Source of the DNA: Paraburkholderia sp. BL21I4N1
GTDB taxonomy: Bacteria; Pseudomonadota; Gammaproteobacteria; Burkholderiales; Burkholderiaceae
Direction: 5' to 3'
NCBI RefSeq assembly: GCF_002973525.1
Contig: NZ_PVEN01000001.1
Span: 62,001-126,000, forward strand
Length of the DNA stretch: 64,000 nt
Part shown: piece after piece, positions 1 through 9,373 of the stretch
How the letters are laid out: every line of letters begins with the position of its first letter
Numbering within the stretch: position 1 is the first letter of the stretch
The notes under the pieces: generated by a model
The model's input: only the letters and a program-made list of their open reading frames with translations
Told to the model about the DNA's origin: nothing
Database searches by the model: none
Position numbers and translations under genes: made by a program

Positions 1-767
1 AGGTGTTGGGTTCCGATGCCGCGGAAAACGTGCGGCTCGTGCGCAAGCTGATCGCCGAGGAACTGGCCGCGCAGAAACCGTTGACCGAGTTCGAGTCGCT
101 GCAATTGGCCTCGCTGAAGCTCTCGTACGATGCAGACGTGGTGATCGATCTGCATTGCTCGCTGGAAGCCGCGATGCATCTCTACACTAGCGAGGCAGCG
201 TGGCCGGAGTTCGAGCCTTTGTCGCGGTATCTTGGCGCGCAGGCGTCGTTGCTGGCGACGAACTCGGGCGGCGAATCGTTCGACGAGACGCACAGCCTGT
301 TGTGGTGGAAATTGCAGCAGGACATGCCGGCGGATAAGCCGGTGCCGAACGGTGCGATTGCAGTCACGGTGGAATGCCGGGGGCAGCGCGATGTGTCCTA
401 CGAGGTGGCGCAAGAGGACGCGGATGCGATTGTCGATTATCTGGTGTGGCGTAAGGCGATTCGGCGTGAGGTGAAACCGATGCCGGCGTTGTTGTCGCCG
501 GCGACACCGCTCGCCGGCAGTGAGCAGTTTTATGCGCCGGTCAGCGGGATTCTCATTCATCGCGCGAAGATCGGCGAGACGATTCGCGCTGGGCAGGCGC
601 TGTTCGATATTGTCGATCCGTTGACGGATGAGACCACCACGATTTCGAGCAATACCGAGGGCGTGTTTTATATGCGCCGCGCGATTCGGTTCGTGACGAC
701 GGGTGCGCCGTTGGGACGCGTGACGGGGACGCGTCCGTTCAGGACTGGGGTGTTGTTGGGCGCCTGA
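1..767 (+). CDS. Succinylglutamate desuccinylase/aspartoacylase family protein (5' truncated)
   Basis: The reading frame is open at the left window edge, so the N-terminus, including the first zinc-ligand region of the family, is missing. The visible 254 residues contain the motif VIDLHCS, which in M14-like aspartoacylase/AstE proteins carries a zinc-binding His. Near the C-terminus a biotinyl/lipoyl-like beta segment (FYAPVSGILIHRAKIGETI) is typical of the longer members of this family. The family removes acyl groups from amino acids or deacylates small amides; the substrate cannot be told here. A short AT-richer spacer separates it from the convergent cupin gene. Family assignment is fairly secure, exact substrate unknown. 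Confidence 0.75.
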   Translation, partial: VLGSDAAENVRLVRKLIAEELAAQKPLTEFESLQLASLKLSYDADVVIDLHCSLEAAMHLYTSEAAWPEFEPLSRYLGAQASLLATNSGGESFDETHSLLWWKLQQDMPADKPVPNGAIAVTVECRGQRDVSYEVAQEDADAIVDYLVWRKAIRREVKPMPALLSPATPLAGSEQFYAPVSGILIHRAKIGETIRAGQALFDIVDPLTDETTTISSNTEGVFYMRRAIRFVTTGAPLGRVTGTRPFRTGVLLGA

Positions 768-852
768 TTCTTCTTTTTCTCTCTACGGGCGTGGTGTGTT
801 TCGCTGTTTGAATGTGAAATTGCCTCGCCCGTCGTTGCCTGTCTGCTGTTCT

Positions 853-1122
853 CTATTCTTTTCTCCCCACCAGATACGTCACGCCATTCGGACCGTAGCG
901 CTCCGAATGCGGTTTGTTCGCCGCCAGGTGGAAGACGTCGCCGGCCTGGTACAAACGTTCTTCGTCGCCGCAGATGATGTGCAGCTCACCTTCCAGGATC
1001 AAGGCCTTGGCCTCGAAGGGATGCGTGTGGACGGCCATCGTGGTGCTGGGTTCCTTCGTGATCACCACGGCCTCGGGGAAACCGTCTTTCGTCAGGCTTT
1101 CAGTGAATGCTTCGCGGTCCAT
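853..1122 (-). CDS. Small cupin-domain protein
   Basis: An 89-residue single-domain cupin. The metal-binding pattern is visible as HTHPFEAKALILEGE (His, His, then Glu) followed by a second motif region ending in AANKPHSERYG. Such mini-cupins bind a divalent metal and are often of unknown substrate; several act as sensor or stress-tolerance proteins. The gene is convergent with the aspartoacylase-like gene and has no obvious partner in an operon. The ATG start is at 1122-1120; no good Shine-Dalgarno is visible. The fold assignment is confident, the function is not. Confidence 0.75.
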   Translation of the reverse strand: MDREAFTESLTKDGFPEAVVITKEPSTTMAVHTHPFEAKALILEGELHIICGDEERLYQAGDVFHLAANKPHSERYGPNGVTYLVGRKE

Positions 1123-1465
1123 GGTGGTTTGCTCGCTGTGGGGTGGGGGAGATTTACTTTAACGCGGGGCGGGGTTTTCTGCAGGGCGTGTCGTCGTCGG
1201 CGCCGCACTCGCGGTGGGTCTCTATCGCGATCTTCGGTGGCTTGGATTTTTCTTCGGCTTCGTGCCGAGGTCTGGGCGCGCCGCGTAGGAATAGATCGCG
1301 TCGCGTGCTGCATTTTCCGAGTGCTGCCTGTTAACTCAGCACACTCGTAAAGATACGCCGCAAGCTTTCGTTTTTCCGAGTTTTCTTATTCTGAGTTTTA
1401 TCCCCCTGATTCAGCGTCTGGTCATTACGGATTTCTAACGACGCATGACAAAGCAGGGGGGACGT
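1123..1465. other. Intergenic region between cupin and Rhs gene
   Basis: No convincing gene is visible. The left part is GC-rich, and the right part (about 1320-1440) is AT-richer and is the likely promoter area of the downstream Rhs gene. Arginine-rich frames on the minus strand look like shadow translations of GC-rich DNA. Confidence 0.5.
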
Positions 1466-3937
1466 ATGAGAAATGAGAACCCGTTTTGCGGAATGACGGG
1501 AAACCTGGCGCGTGTGTTGGCCATGTTCGCGTTGCTGTTGTTCGCGTTCGGCGCGAATGCGACGGACTGTCTCACGCTTTACTCGCAGTCTGGCGCATCG
1601 CCGGGATCCAAGACGTGTCGCCTCGACGTCGTGGGCAATACGCCGGGCGGGATGGGCAACTACGCGTGTATCAACGACCTCGCGCTGATTGATCAATGGT
1701 GCGCGACGCCGGCGACAAACGAACCTGAGGCCAGTTGTCCCGTTGCTGATCCGGTGTATCCGGGGAATGGCGCGGTCACGCTGACGGAGGCCGATTTCGT
1801 CAGCGGTGACGATCTGCCGATGCGGTTCACGCGGACTTATCGCTCGAAATCGTTGAGTGCTTCGTCCGCGGCGATGGGGCCTGTGTGGGTTCACAGTTGG
1901 CAACGCAGTCTGGGACTGGCCAATGCGAACAGCGGCAGTTCGTCGACGGTGCTTGCTTATCGTGAGAACGGCGAACCGGTCACGTTCAAATGGGCAAGTG
2001 GCAGTTGGCGTTCGGCCGGCTTTACGGGACTTGCACTTGCACAGAATGGGTCCGGTTGGACGCTAACCGACCTTCGCTCCGAGACCGTCGAGTCGTATTC
2101 CGCCCAAGGCGTGCTGCTGTCCGAACGCACGAAGACGGGATTCGTCCGGGCGCTCGCCTACGACGCGTCTGGCTTGCTGACCACGATCACGCAGCATGCG
2201 GTTGCTACGGACGCGAAGCAGGACATCACGCTTCGTCTGGACTACGACGACAGGCGGCGTCTGTCACGCCTGAATGATCCGTTGGCTGGAATGACCCAAT
2301 ACGGGTACGACGCGAATAGCAATCTTGTTTCCGTCACGTGGCCCGATGGGTACGTGCATCGCTATGTCTACGACGACACCCGCTTTAAAAACGCGCTGAC
2401 CGGAGAGATCGACGAATCGGGTAGTCGCATTGCGTCGTGGAGTTATGACGCGCAGGGACGCGCCGTAGCGGTCAGCCATCCTGACACGTCGCGCAATGTG
2501 CGGTTTGCCTATAACACCGGCTCGACGGTTATTACCGATAGCCGACGCGCTACGACGTTGAATCTCTCGTCGATTGGCGGCATGTTGCGGCCGACGGGGA
2601 GTTTGTCGATCGCGGGTAACACCGCTTCCACATGGGACGCGTCCGGCAATCTGCTAAAGGACTCGGACGCAAGCGGAGGTAGCACCGAATATAGCTACGA
2701 CGATGTGGGACGGCCCGTCCGCGCGATAGTTAAAAATGCGTCCGGCACCACCATCAGCACGATGCGCTATGCGGACGGGACGAGTCTGCGGCCGTTGATG
2801 ATCGCATCGCCGGGTCTGCTTCAGTCGTTCGTCTACGACGCCAACGGCAACACCACCGGCATCGCCGAAACGCCGACGCGCGATCTGACCGGCGCAAGCG
2901 CGTTCGACGCGCCGAAGTCCGACGGCGTAACGATGGCCTACGGCATGACGTACGACGCGACCAATCGGCTCGCGTTCGTTCAGCAACTGGCGGACGGCAA
3001 GGTGGTGGGACAGTGGAAAGTCACGCGCGATGCGACCGGGAACGTGTTTGCGATCGTGATCCAGCAGAGGATTCCAGACGCGACCGAGATGATCATGCGG
3101 GACGCGGCACACCGTGTTCTGAATGGCTACAACCCGACGGGCGATTTCTATCTGCGTTACGACCGGCGCGGACGCATTGATCTCTTCAAGTTCAGTGAGT
3201 ACGCGAGTGCCGCGAATGGCGGTGTTCGACGGGTATTCAAGGTCAGGTGGGGTTACTCGCCGGATGGTCAGGTTGTTTCGCGAGCAGGGACGGTTGCACG
3301 GAATGGCAGTGTTCTCGATCTGAATGACGGAACGGATCTTCCGATCAGTAGCGATGAGACCGACCAGTGGATCGATAACTACAACTATGGCGATTCGCCG
3401 GTGGGGCCGCCTGCGAATCTGCAGGGTGTGCGGCAGATGCTGCGGGCTGGGGGTTTTGCCGGGACGGGGACGGTTTGTGGTGGTTGCCATTTCTCAGCGG
3501 GGCTGATCGACGGTGCGGCGCGTGGCATTGCGTTTGTCTGGCGGCTCGCGCAGAACCCTGCGGTTAGATACGGGATCGGGCAGGGTGCAAGGAAAGCGGC
3601 GGAGAACTGGGAGCGCATCAAGCAGTTGTGCAAGCCCGCTGCGGAGACCGAGGTCGATGGGATTCCGCCGGGCAGGATTACGTCGGAATACACTGATATT
3701 ACGGTGGGGCGAAGTACAAGAAATGTTGAAACGGACGTTGGTAAGGCTGAATTTGAGGCGAATCTTCGTAATGACGGTTGGATACAGTCTCTTAGCAAAG
3801 ATGGCAAAGCTGACATCTTCACAAAAGAAGGTGCAAGGTACACCGTTCGTGACGAGTCGAATGCGGGATCGCCGACCGCCGATTTTGTCCCTCTTGGCGC
3901 GCAGCGTCCAACCCTCAAAATCCGATTGCCGAAATGA
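1466..3937 (+). CDS. Short Rhs/YD-repeat protein with a toxin-like C-terminal tail
   Basis: An 823-residue protein with an N-terminal hydrophobic signal-like segment (LARVLAMFALLLFAFGANA), a DUF6531-like stretch around 'DPVYPGNGAVTLTEADFVSGDDLPMRFTRTY', then degenerate YD repeats (for example RLDYDDRRRLSRLNDP, YGYDANSNLVSVTWPDG, YSYDDVGRPVR, FVYDANGNTTG). The start is placed at 1466 because GGGGGGA sits six bases upstream; an in-frame ATG at 1445 lacks this. It is about half the length of typical Rhs proteins, and the DPxG motif that normally closes the Rhs core before the toxin is not visible. The last ~120 residues differ in style and are richer in A+T codons, ending in TLKIRLPK. This looks like a private effector tail. 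The stop overlaps the next gene (ATGA), as for toxin/immunity pairs. The toxin activity is not recognised. Confidence 0.8.
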   Translation: MRNENPFCGMTGNLARVLAMFALLLFAFGANATDCLTLYSQSGASPGSKTCRLDVVGNTPGGMGNYACINDLALIDQWCATPATNEPEASCPVADPVYPGNGAVTLTEADFVSGDDLPMRFTRTYRSKSLSASSAAMGPVWVHSWQRSLGLANANSGSSSTVLAYRENGEPVTFKWASGSWRSAGFTGLALAQNGSGWTLTDLRSETVESYSAQGVLLSERTKTGFVRALAYDASGLLTTITQHAVATDAKQDITLRLDYDDRRRLSRLNDPLAGMTQYGYDANSNLVSVTWPDGYVHRYVYDDTRFKNALTGEIDESGSRIASWSYDAQGRAVAVSHPDTSRNVRFAYNTGSTVITDSRRATTLNLSSIGGMLRPTGSLSIAGNTASTWDASGNLLKDSDASGGSTEYSYDDVGRPVRAIVKNASGTTISTMRYADGTSLRPLMIASPGLLQSFVYDANGNTTGIAETPTRDLTGASAFDAPKSDGVTMAYGMTYDATNRLAFVQQLADGKVVGQWKVTRDATGNVFAIVIQQRIPDATEMIMRDAAHRVLNGYNPTGDFYLRYDRRGRIDLFKFSEYASAANGGVRRVFKVRWGYSPDGQVVSRAGTVARNGSVLDLNDGTDLPISSDETDQWIDNYNYGDSPVGPPANLQGVRQMLRAGGFAGTGTVCGGCHFSAGLIDGAARGIAFVWRLAQNPAVRYGIGQGARKAAENWERIKQLCKPAAETEVDGIPPGRITSEYTDITVGRSTRNVETDVGKAEFEANLRNDGWIQSLSKDGKADIFTKEGARYTVRDESNAGSPTADFVPLGAQRPTLKIRLPK

Positions 3938-4449
3938 CCAAAATCGACTTCATCCGTGAGCATTCAGAGTTCATGCCGCTTTGGGAACGCGCCACGGCAG
4001 GTTTCCAAATGCTTCGTGGCATACCTCTCACAGACATGCTCTATTTCGACTCGATAGATCTTCAAACGCAGAAGTTCTTCGAACTTATTCGGTATCTACT
4101 TGCCGTCGAGGGATCGCATGACTTTGCCATGCTGGTCTTGAAGCCGGACCCGTTCAGCTACTTTCATTTTCATTTTGGAAAGTACCCTGGTTTTATTCAT
4201 CGAGCGGAGCACACCGACGACGAGTTCTTTGAGTTCTTGCTTAAAGACCCCGGGGACAGTCTTGCCGACGCGCTCGGAGTCAATTCCGAGTACTACGTCG
4301 TGATGCCCGTCATAGGCGATTGGATCGCATTTGGTGATCGATCATGGGGCACCGGCGCGTTCTATGGGCCGCCAGACATCATGGAGTGTGCCCGGAAGTT
4401 CTACCCGTACTTTTTGACGCCTCCGGAACGCTTTCGGATCGGACCGTAG
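3934..4449 (+). CDS. Candidate immunity protein for the Rhs tail
   Basis: A 171-residue acidic, aromatic-rich soluble protein with no signal peptide or membrane segment. Its ATG overlaps the Rhs stop codon by four bases, implying translational coupling, the usual arrangement of a polymorphic toxin and its immunity protein. The composition is more A+T-rich than surrounding genes, like the Rhs tail. No known immunity family is recognised from the sequence. The protective role is inferred from position, size, overlap and composition only. Confidence 0.65.
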   Translation: MTKIDFIREHSEFMPLWERATAGFQMLRGIPLTDMLYFDSIDLQTQKFFELIRYLLAVEGSHDFAMLVLKPDPFSYFHFHFGKYPGFIHRAEHTDDEFFEFLLKDPGDSLADALGVNSEYYVVMPVIGDWIAFGDRSWGTGAFYGPPDIMECARKFYPYFLTPPERFRIGP

Positions 4450-4468
4450 TCGACAAAAGAAAAAGAAA

Positions 4469-4493
4469 AAAGGCGCGAACAATTCGCGCCTTT
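4469..4493 (-). terminator. Rho-independent terminator between immunity gene and phospholipase C
   Basis: A perfect 11-bp stem (AAAGGCGCGAA / TTCGCGCCTTT) with a 3-nt loop. Read on the minus strand it is followed by a long T-rich run, so it should end the phospholipase C transcript. On the plus strand the tail is TTTCTCC, so weaker termination of the Rhs/immunity transcript is also possible. Confidence 0.8.
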
Positions 4494-4532
4494 CTCCTCA
4501 CCTGCCACGGTCATAAGCTAAACCGCAAACCC

Positions 4533-6695
4533 TCAAATCCCAACCAAAACCGGCGCCACGGCTGCCGGATCACTAATACTCGGCCGCCCGTTCTCAACAT
4601 GCCCCGCCAACCGACGCAAGAAGCTGGCGTCGTCATTACTCGTCACCGTCAAGTCATACCAGTGATGACTCGAAGCCAGCACCCACGCTTCTTCAATATG
4701 CGCGCCAGCCGGCACGAACACCGGACGCGTCCGGGCACCATACGCGTTATCCGTCACCGTCAACCGCGCAACCCCACCGCCGCTATTGCTGAACTTAAGG
4801 AACACATTCCCATTGGCCACGTCGTATTGCACCTTCACCTCAGGATGCGCCGGCTTCTCATGCCCACCCCAGCCCGCGACCTGCGAAGCCGCCGACGTCT
4901 GCGCCGCCGCCAACTGCGTATTCCCCGCAAATTTACGCACAAACCCATTCGGCCCGAACACTTCGAACGCGTAAACACCGCTCGTCGACGTCAGATCGAA
5001 CGTCTCCTTCAGCGACTTACCCGCTTCAACCGTATAACGCCACGGACCATCCGTGCGATTCGTCCCGTACACATAGAAATGCGCGCCCTGGTCGCCGGTA
5101 TTGCCGATCGAAATTTCGAACGTGTTCTTCTTCACGTCCGCATGACCATTCACATGCAACTCGTACGGCAACGCCCGCGCGAAACGAATGCCACTTTCCT
5201 GCGGATCGATTGCACCCGGCGTCGTCGGCACGGTCGGCTTCGGCTGCGTCGCGCACTGGTTGTCCGCGATGCTCTTGTAGTTGCTCGTATCCGGCAACGG
5301 CGGCACTTTCGAATCCGGCGTGCGGAAGTCGAACGCGGTCGTCAGATCGCCGCACACAGCGCGACGCCAGGCCGTGATATTCGGCTCGTACACCCCAAAA
5401 CGCGCCTCGATGAAACGAATCACCGACGTGTGATCGAACACCTGCGAACACACAAAACCACCCTTGCTCCACGGCGACACGATCGTCATCGGCACGCGCG
5501 GGCCGAGGCCGTACGGGAAACCATCGGCCGTATAGCTGCCGCCGCGCTGCGGATTGACCACGTTGTGAATCTCGCCGTCGGTGCTGACCGTCGACTGCCC
5601 TTGCGCAGGCGTCGTCGCCGGTTGCGGCGGCACGAGGTGATCGAAGAAGCCGTCGTTCTCGTCGTACATGATGAACAGCACGGTCTTGCTCCACACCTCG
5701 GGATTCGATGTCAACGCATCCAGAATCTGCGACGTGTATTCGGCGCCGTAGGCCGGCGTGTAGCTCGGGTGCTCGGAATACGCGGCCGGCGGGCACAACC
5801 ACGACACTTGCGGCAACTGGTTGGCCATCACGTCGGCCTTCAGATCGTCGATGGTACGCACGGTTTGCGCGCGCTCATACAACGGCGAACCCGGCTGCGC
5901 GTTGATGAAGTTCGTGAAATTCTGCAGGATGTTGGTGCCGTAATTGCCGTTCAACGGATCGGCGCCGGTCAACCCTTGCTGATACACCTGCCACGAAATT
6001 CCCGCAGCCTGCAGGCGTTCCGGATATGTAGTCCAGGAGAGCAATTGGTAATTCGGCGGACCGTCGCCGTCGACGAAATCGTTGTTGTCGAGCAGCGGGC
6101 CGCCCATCGTACCGCTCGGGTCGACCATGCCGCTCATCAGATACGCGCGGTTCGGGTGCGTCGGTCCCGGCAGCGAGCAGAAGTACGCGTCGCACACGGT
6201 AAAGGCATCGGCCAGCGCGTAGTGAAACGGAATGTCGCTGCGCAGGTGATAGCCCATCGTCATGTCGGTCTTGTTGGCGGGCCACTGATCGTAGCGGCCG
6301 CCGTCGATCGCGGCTTGCGTCTTGTACCAGCTGTGATCGAGATCGCCCACGCATTGCGCGCTAGTGGTCGCCGTGTTCAGATGGAACGGTAGCACCGGCT
6401 GCGTGGGGTCTTCCTTCGACGGTTGATACCACACCGGCTTGCCGCCCGGCAGCGGAATCGGGAAGCGGTCGTTGTAGCCACGCACGCCGCGCAAATGGCC
6501 GAAGTAGTGGTCGAACGAACGGTTCTCCTGCATGAACACGACGATGTGCTCGACATCGCGAATGGTGCCGGTGCGCGAAAACGCGGGGACGGCCAGCGCA
6601 TTGCGAATCGACTCGGGCAGCGCGGTCAGCGCGGCAGCGGCGCCGGCGGATGAAGCGACGGTCTGCAAGAAACGGCGACGGCTAGTTGATGTCAT
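4533..6695 (-). CDS. Phosphocholine-specific phospholipase C, Tat-exported
   Basis: A 720-residue member of the acid-phosphatase-like PLC family (PlcH/PlcN type) that hydrolyses phosphatidylcholine or sphingomyelin to diacylglycerol/ceramide and phosphocholine. The N-terminus is a twin-arginine signal (TSTSRRRFLQTVASSAGAAAA). The catalytic block follows at once: IVVFMQENRSFDHYFG, with the nucleophile region of the family, then LPGPTHPNR, MYDENDGFFDHL and DHTSVIRFIEARFG. The C-terminal ~200 residues carry the two small beta domains (DUF756-like) typical of PlcN/PlcH. Length matches the family. It lies 59 bp behind a lipoprotein gene on the same strand and is closed by a strong terminator. Likely phosphate- or lipid-responsive, but no PhoB box was identified. 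Confidence 0.93.
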   Translation of the reverse strand: MTSTSRRRFLQTVASSAGAAAALTALPESIRNALAVPAFSRTGTIRDVEHIVVFMQENRSFDHYFGHLRGVRGYNDRFPIPLPGGKPVWYQPSKEDPTQPVLPFHLNTATTSAQCVGDLDHSWYKTQAAIDGGRYDQWPANKTDMTMGYHLRSDIPFHYALADAFTVCDAYFCSLPGPTHPNRAYLMSGMVDPSGTMGGPLLDNNDFVDGDGPPNYQLLSWTTYPERLQAAGISWQVYQQGLTGADPLNGNYGTNILQNFTNFINAQPGSPLYERAQTVRTIDDLKADVMANQLPQVSWLCPPAAYSEHPSYTPAYGAEYTSQILDALTSNPEVWSKTVLFIMYDENDGFFDHLVPPQPATTPAQGQSTVSTDGEIHNVVNPQRGGSYTADGFPYGLGPRVPMTIVSPWSKGGFVCSQVFDHTSVIRFIEARFGVYEPNITAWRRAVCGDLTTAFDFRTPDSKVPPLPDTSNYKSIADNQCATQPKPTVPTTPGAIDPQESGIRFARALPYELHVNGHADVKKNTFEISIGNTGDQGAHFYVYGTNRTDGPWRYTVEAGKSLKETFDLTSTSGVYAFEVFGPNGFVRKFAGNTQLAAAQTSAASQVAGWGGHEKPAHPEVKVQYDVANGNVFLKFSNSGGGVARLTVTDNAYGARTRPVFVPAGAHIEEAWVLASSHHWYDLTVTSNDDASFLRRLAGHVENGRPSISDPAAVAPVLVGI

Positions 6696-6754
6696 CGAAT
6701 ATCACCTTCTGCGGGGAGGAAGAATAGCGCGTCTGGCGCGCGGCTTGAATCGGG

Positions 6755-7102
6755 TCAGTTGCTGGTGGCGCTGTCGCCGGGCGCGTAATGCATCACCGGC
6801 GCGACCTGCCGGCTATCGGCGGCGAGACTGGCCTGCATGTCTTGCGTGATCGGATCGGATGCCGCGGCGGCGGCGTTCGCAGTTGCGGCCGCGTTCGCGG
6901 CGAGCGTTGAGGATGTGTTGAGGATTGGCGTCGCGGGCAAGGCGGCGGCGCGTTGGACGGCGCCGCCATCGGCGGCGGTCATGCCCTTGGAAGACGATGA
7001 AGGCGCGCCGCTCGACGCGGAATCGTCGGGACCGCAAGCGGTCAATACGAGTACTGCCATTGAAATTGCCACGGCGCTCGCGAAGCTTTTGTCTCTTCTC
7101 AT
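6755..7102 (-). CDS. Small Ala/Ser-rich lipoprotein
   Basis: The 115-residue protein begins MRRDKSFASAV and has a hydrophobic segment ending in the lipobox LTAC, followed by a disordered Ala/Ser/Asp-rich region. An upstream in-frame start at 7150 would put 16 extra residues before the basic n-region, so 7102 is preferred. Its position directly upstream of the phospholipase C gene on the same strand suggests co-transcription. No known domain is visible and the role is unknown. Confidence 0.65.
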   Translation of the reverse strand: MRRDKSFASAVAISMAVLVLTACGPDDSASSGAPSSSSKGMTAADGGAVQRAAALPATPILNTSSTLAANAAATANAAAAASDPITQDMQASLAADSRQVAPVMHYAPGDSATSN

Positions 7103-7312
7103 GTCGGCATCCAGTTTCGTGAAAGCGGATGCAGTCTCTATTCCTTTCAAGAAATAATTGTGAAACGTTTGCGAGTGGCAAATCTTGCGTATTTACGTCG
7201 GATTTTAGAAAGGAAATGGAAAGTGATAAGAAGGACAATGGTCACCGAAGCGCCACATGCCGGCAGTCGAGGCATCCCTAACGATTAACGGCTGTGCGTA
7301 CCCGATAACTTC

Positions 7313-9322
7313 ATGACACGCATCGAACGACCTTTCGACATCACGCGTCTCGAGGACGAATGGCTGGAGGCGGACGGCTTTGGCGGCTTTGCCTCGGGCA
7401 CCGTGGGCACGCTGCGCACGCGTCGTTATCACGCACTGCTGCTGACGGCGACGCGCGCGCCGGGCGGGCGGATGGTGCTCGTCAACGGTGTGGAGGCATG
7501 GGTTGAAGCGAATGGGCAGCGGTTTCCGCTCAGCATGCAACGCTACGTGCCCGACGTGATTTACCCGGACCTCACAACGCGTCTTATTGAGTTCGATACC
7601 TCACCGTGGCCGACGTGGCGCTTCGACCTCGACGCGCAGAGGGTGCTGATCGCGGAAGTATTCGTTAGCAAAGCGACGCGCGAAACGGTGTTGCGTTGGC
7701 GGTTGCAGGACACGGGAACGGCTGCTGAAGCAATGAATGCGCCGACGCTCAAAGTCAGGCCGCTGCTTTCGGGCCGCGACTATCACGCGTTGCATCACGA
7801 GAACCCGGCATTCGACTTCAACGCGCAGACCAGTGCCGATCGATCATGCGTCAGCTGGCAGCCCTATGGCGACGTGCCGGCCATTCATGCCGCGACGAAC
7901 GGCGCGTACACGCACGCGCCCGATTGGTATCGAAATTTCTGCTACGTCCGGGAGCAGGAACGGGGGTTGGACTTCAGCGAGGATCTCGCGACGCCAGGCG
8001 TGTTCAGCTTCGATCTCGCGCAGGGTGAAGCGGTGATGATTCTTACCGCGAGCGTTGCAGGCACAACCAACTTGGCGACGCCATTGCAGAAGCAGCCCGC
8101 ATTGAACGCCCAAGCCGCGGCCCCACACGCGACCGAACTCGGCAGCATCGAACAACGACGCCGCGCCGCCCTCGGCTCCCGCCTGCAGCGTTCCGCCGAC
8201 GCCTACGTCGTTGCGCGCAACGAGGGCCGTACGATCCTCGCGGGCTTTCCATGGTTCACCGACTGGGGCCGCGACACGTTCATCGCCATGCGGGGCCTGC
8301 TGATCGCGTCGGGCCGTCTCGACGAAGCCGAAGCGATTCTGCTCGAGTGGTCCGGCACGTTGTCCGAGGGCATGTTGCCGAACCGATTTCCCGACTACGG
8401 CGACACGCCCGAATACAACTCGGTCGATGCCTCGCTGTGGTTCATCGTCGCCGTCCACGACTATCTGGCCACGCAGCACGCTAGCGCCGCCACCGCGCAG
8501 CGCCTGCAACAAGCCGTCGAGGCCATCCTCGCGGGCTACACGAAAGGCACACGCTTCGGGATTCAGGCATCGCCCGAAGAGGGCCTGCTGAGCGCCGGTG
8601 TACCCGGCGTGCAACTCACGTGGATGGATGCGAAAGTCGGCGACTGGGTGGTGACGCCACGCATCGGCAAGCCGGTCGAAGTGCAAGCGCTCTGGATCAA
8701 CGCGTTGCGCATTGCAGCAATCTGGAATCCGCAATGGCAGTCATCCGCCGACCGAGCGTTGCAAGCGTTTCATGAACGCTTCATCGATCCGTCGACTCAG
8801 GCCCTGTTCGACAACATCGACGTCGACCACGTCAAAGGCACGGTCGACCGCGCGATCAGGCCCAACCAGATTTTTGCGCTAGGCGGACTGCCGTTTCCGT
8901 TACTCGAAGGCGCCGCGGCCCGCACGGTGCTCGATCAGGTCGAGGCGCACTTGCTCACGCCGCTTGGCTTGCGAACGCTTGCGCCGTCCGATCCGGCGTA
9001 CTGCGGACACTATGGCGGCCCGCCGCTCGCACGCGACGGCGCCTACCACCAAGGCACCGTCTGGCCATGGCTGCTCGGTCCATTCGTCGAAGCGTGGCTG
9101 CGGGTTCACGGTACGGCAACAGAGGCCCGCAGCGAAGCCAAAATGCGCTTTCTCGACCCGCTGGTCGCGCATCTCGATCACGCCGGGCTCGACCATCTGT
9201 CGGAAATCGCCGATGGCGATGCCCCGCACGCGCCGGCCGGCACGCCGTTTCAAGCCTGGTCGCTCGGCGAGTTGCTGCGCATTGAAGTTCTACTTGCCGG
9301 GCAGGAGCCCGTTGGCGCGTAA
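7313..9322 (+). CDS. Amylo-alpha-1,6-glucosidase (glycogen debranching enzyme, GH133-like)
   Basis: A 669-residue protein starting with the short signature TRIERPFDITRLEDEWLEAD and GFGGFASGTVGTLRTRRYHA, typical of the bacterial GDE N-terminal beta domain. The (alpha/alpha)6 catalytic domain begins around residue 270 and includes WFTDWGRDTFIAM (about residue 310), GMLPNRFPDYG and YNSVDASLWF. The enzyme cleaves alpha-1,6 branches of glycogen-like glucans in the cytoplasm. It heads a plus-strand run of sugar genes reaching ppgK. No clear Shine-Dalgarno precedes the ATG. Family assignment is strong. Confidence 0.92.
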   Translation: MTRIERPFDITRLEDEWLEADGFGGFASGTVGTLRTRRYHALLLTATRAPGGRMVLVNGVEAWVEANGQRFPLSMQRYVPDVIYPDLTTRLIEFDTSPWPTWRFDLDAQRVLIAEVFVSKATRETVLRWRLQDTGTAAEAMNAPTLKVRPLLSGRDYHALHHENPAFDFNAQTSADRSCVSWQPYGDVPAIHAATNGAYTHAPDWYRNFCYVREQERGLDFSEDLATPGVFSFDLAQGEAVMILTASVAGTTNLATPLQKQPALNAQAAAPHATELGSIEQRRRAALGSRLQRSADAYVVARNEGRTILAGFPWFTDWGRDTFIAMRGLLIASGRLDEAEAILLEWSGTLSEGMLPNRFPDYGDTPEYNSVDASLWFIVAVHDYLATQHASAATAQRLQQAVEAILAGYTKGTRFGIQASPEEGLLSAGVPGVQLTWMDAKVGDWVVTPRIGKPVEVQALWINALRIAAIWNPQWQSSADRALQAFHERFIDPSTQALFDNIDVDHVKGTVDRAIRPNQIFALGGLPFPLLEGAAARTVLDQVEAHLLTPLGLRTLAPSDPAYCGHYGGPPLARDGAYHQGTVWPWLLGPFVEAWLRVHGTATEARSEAKMRFLDPLVAHLDHAGLDHLSEIADGDAPHAPAGTPFQAWSLGELLRIEVLLAGQEPVGA

Positions 9323-9373
9323 ACCGCGCTACGATGTGTGTCCCGCTGCCAAGCCTGCTGCAAGGACGGAGTC

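Noticed and set aside
4344..6392. A 682-codon plus-strand frame over the phospholipase C gene
   Set aside because: The minus-strand phospholipase C has Tat signal and catalytic motifs; the plus frame is an Arg-rich shadow.
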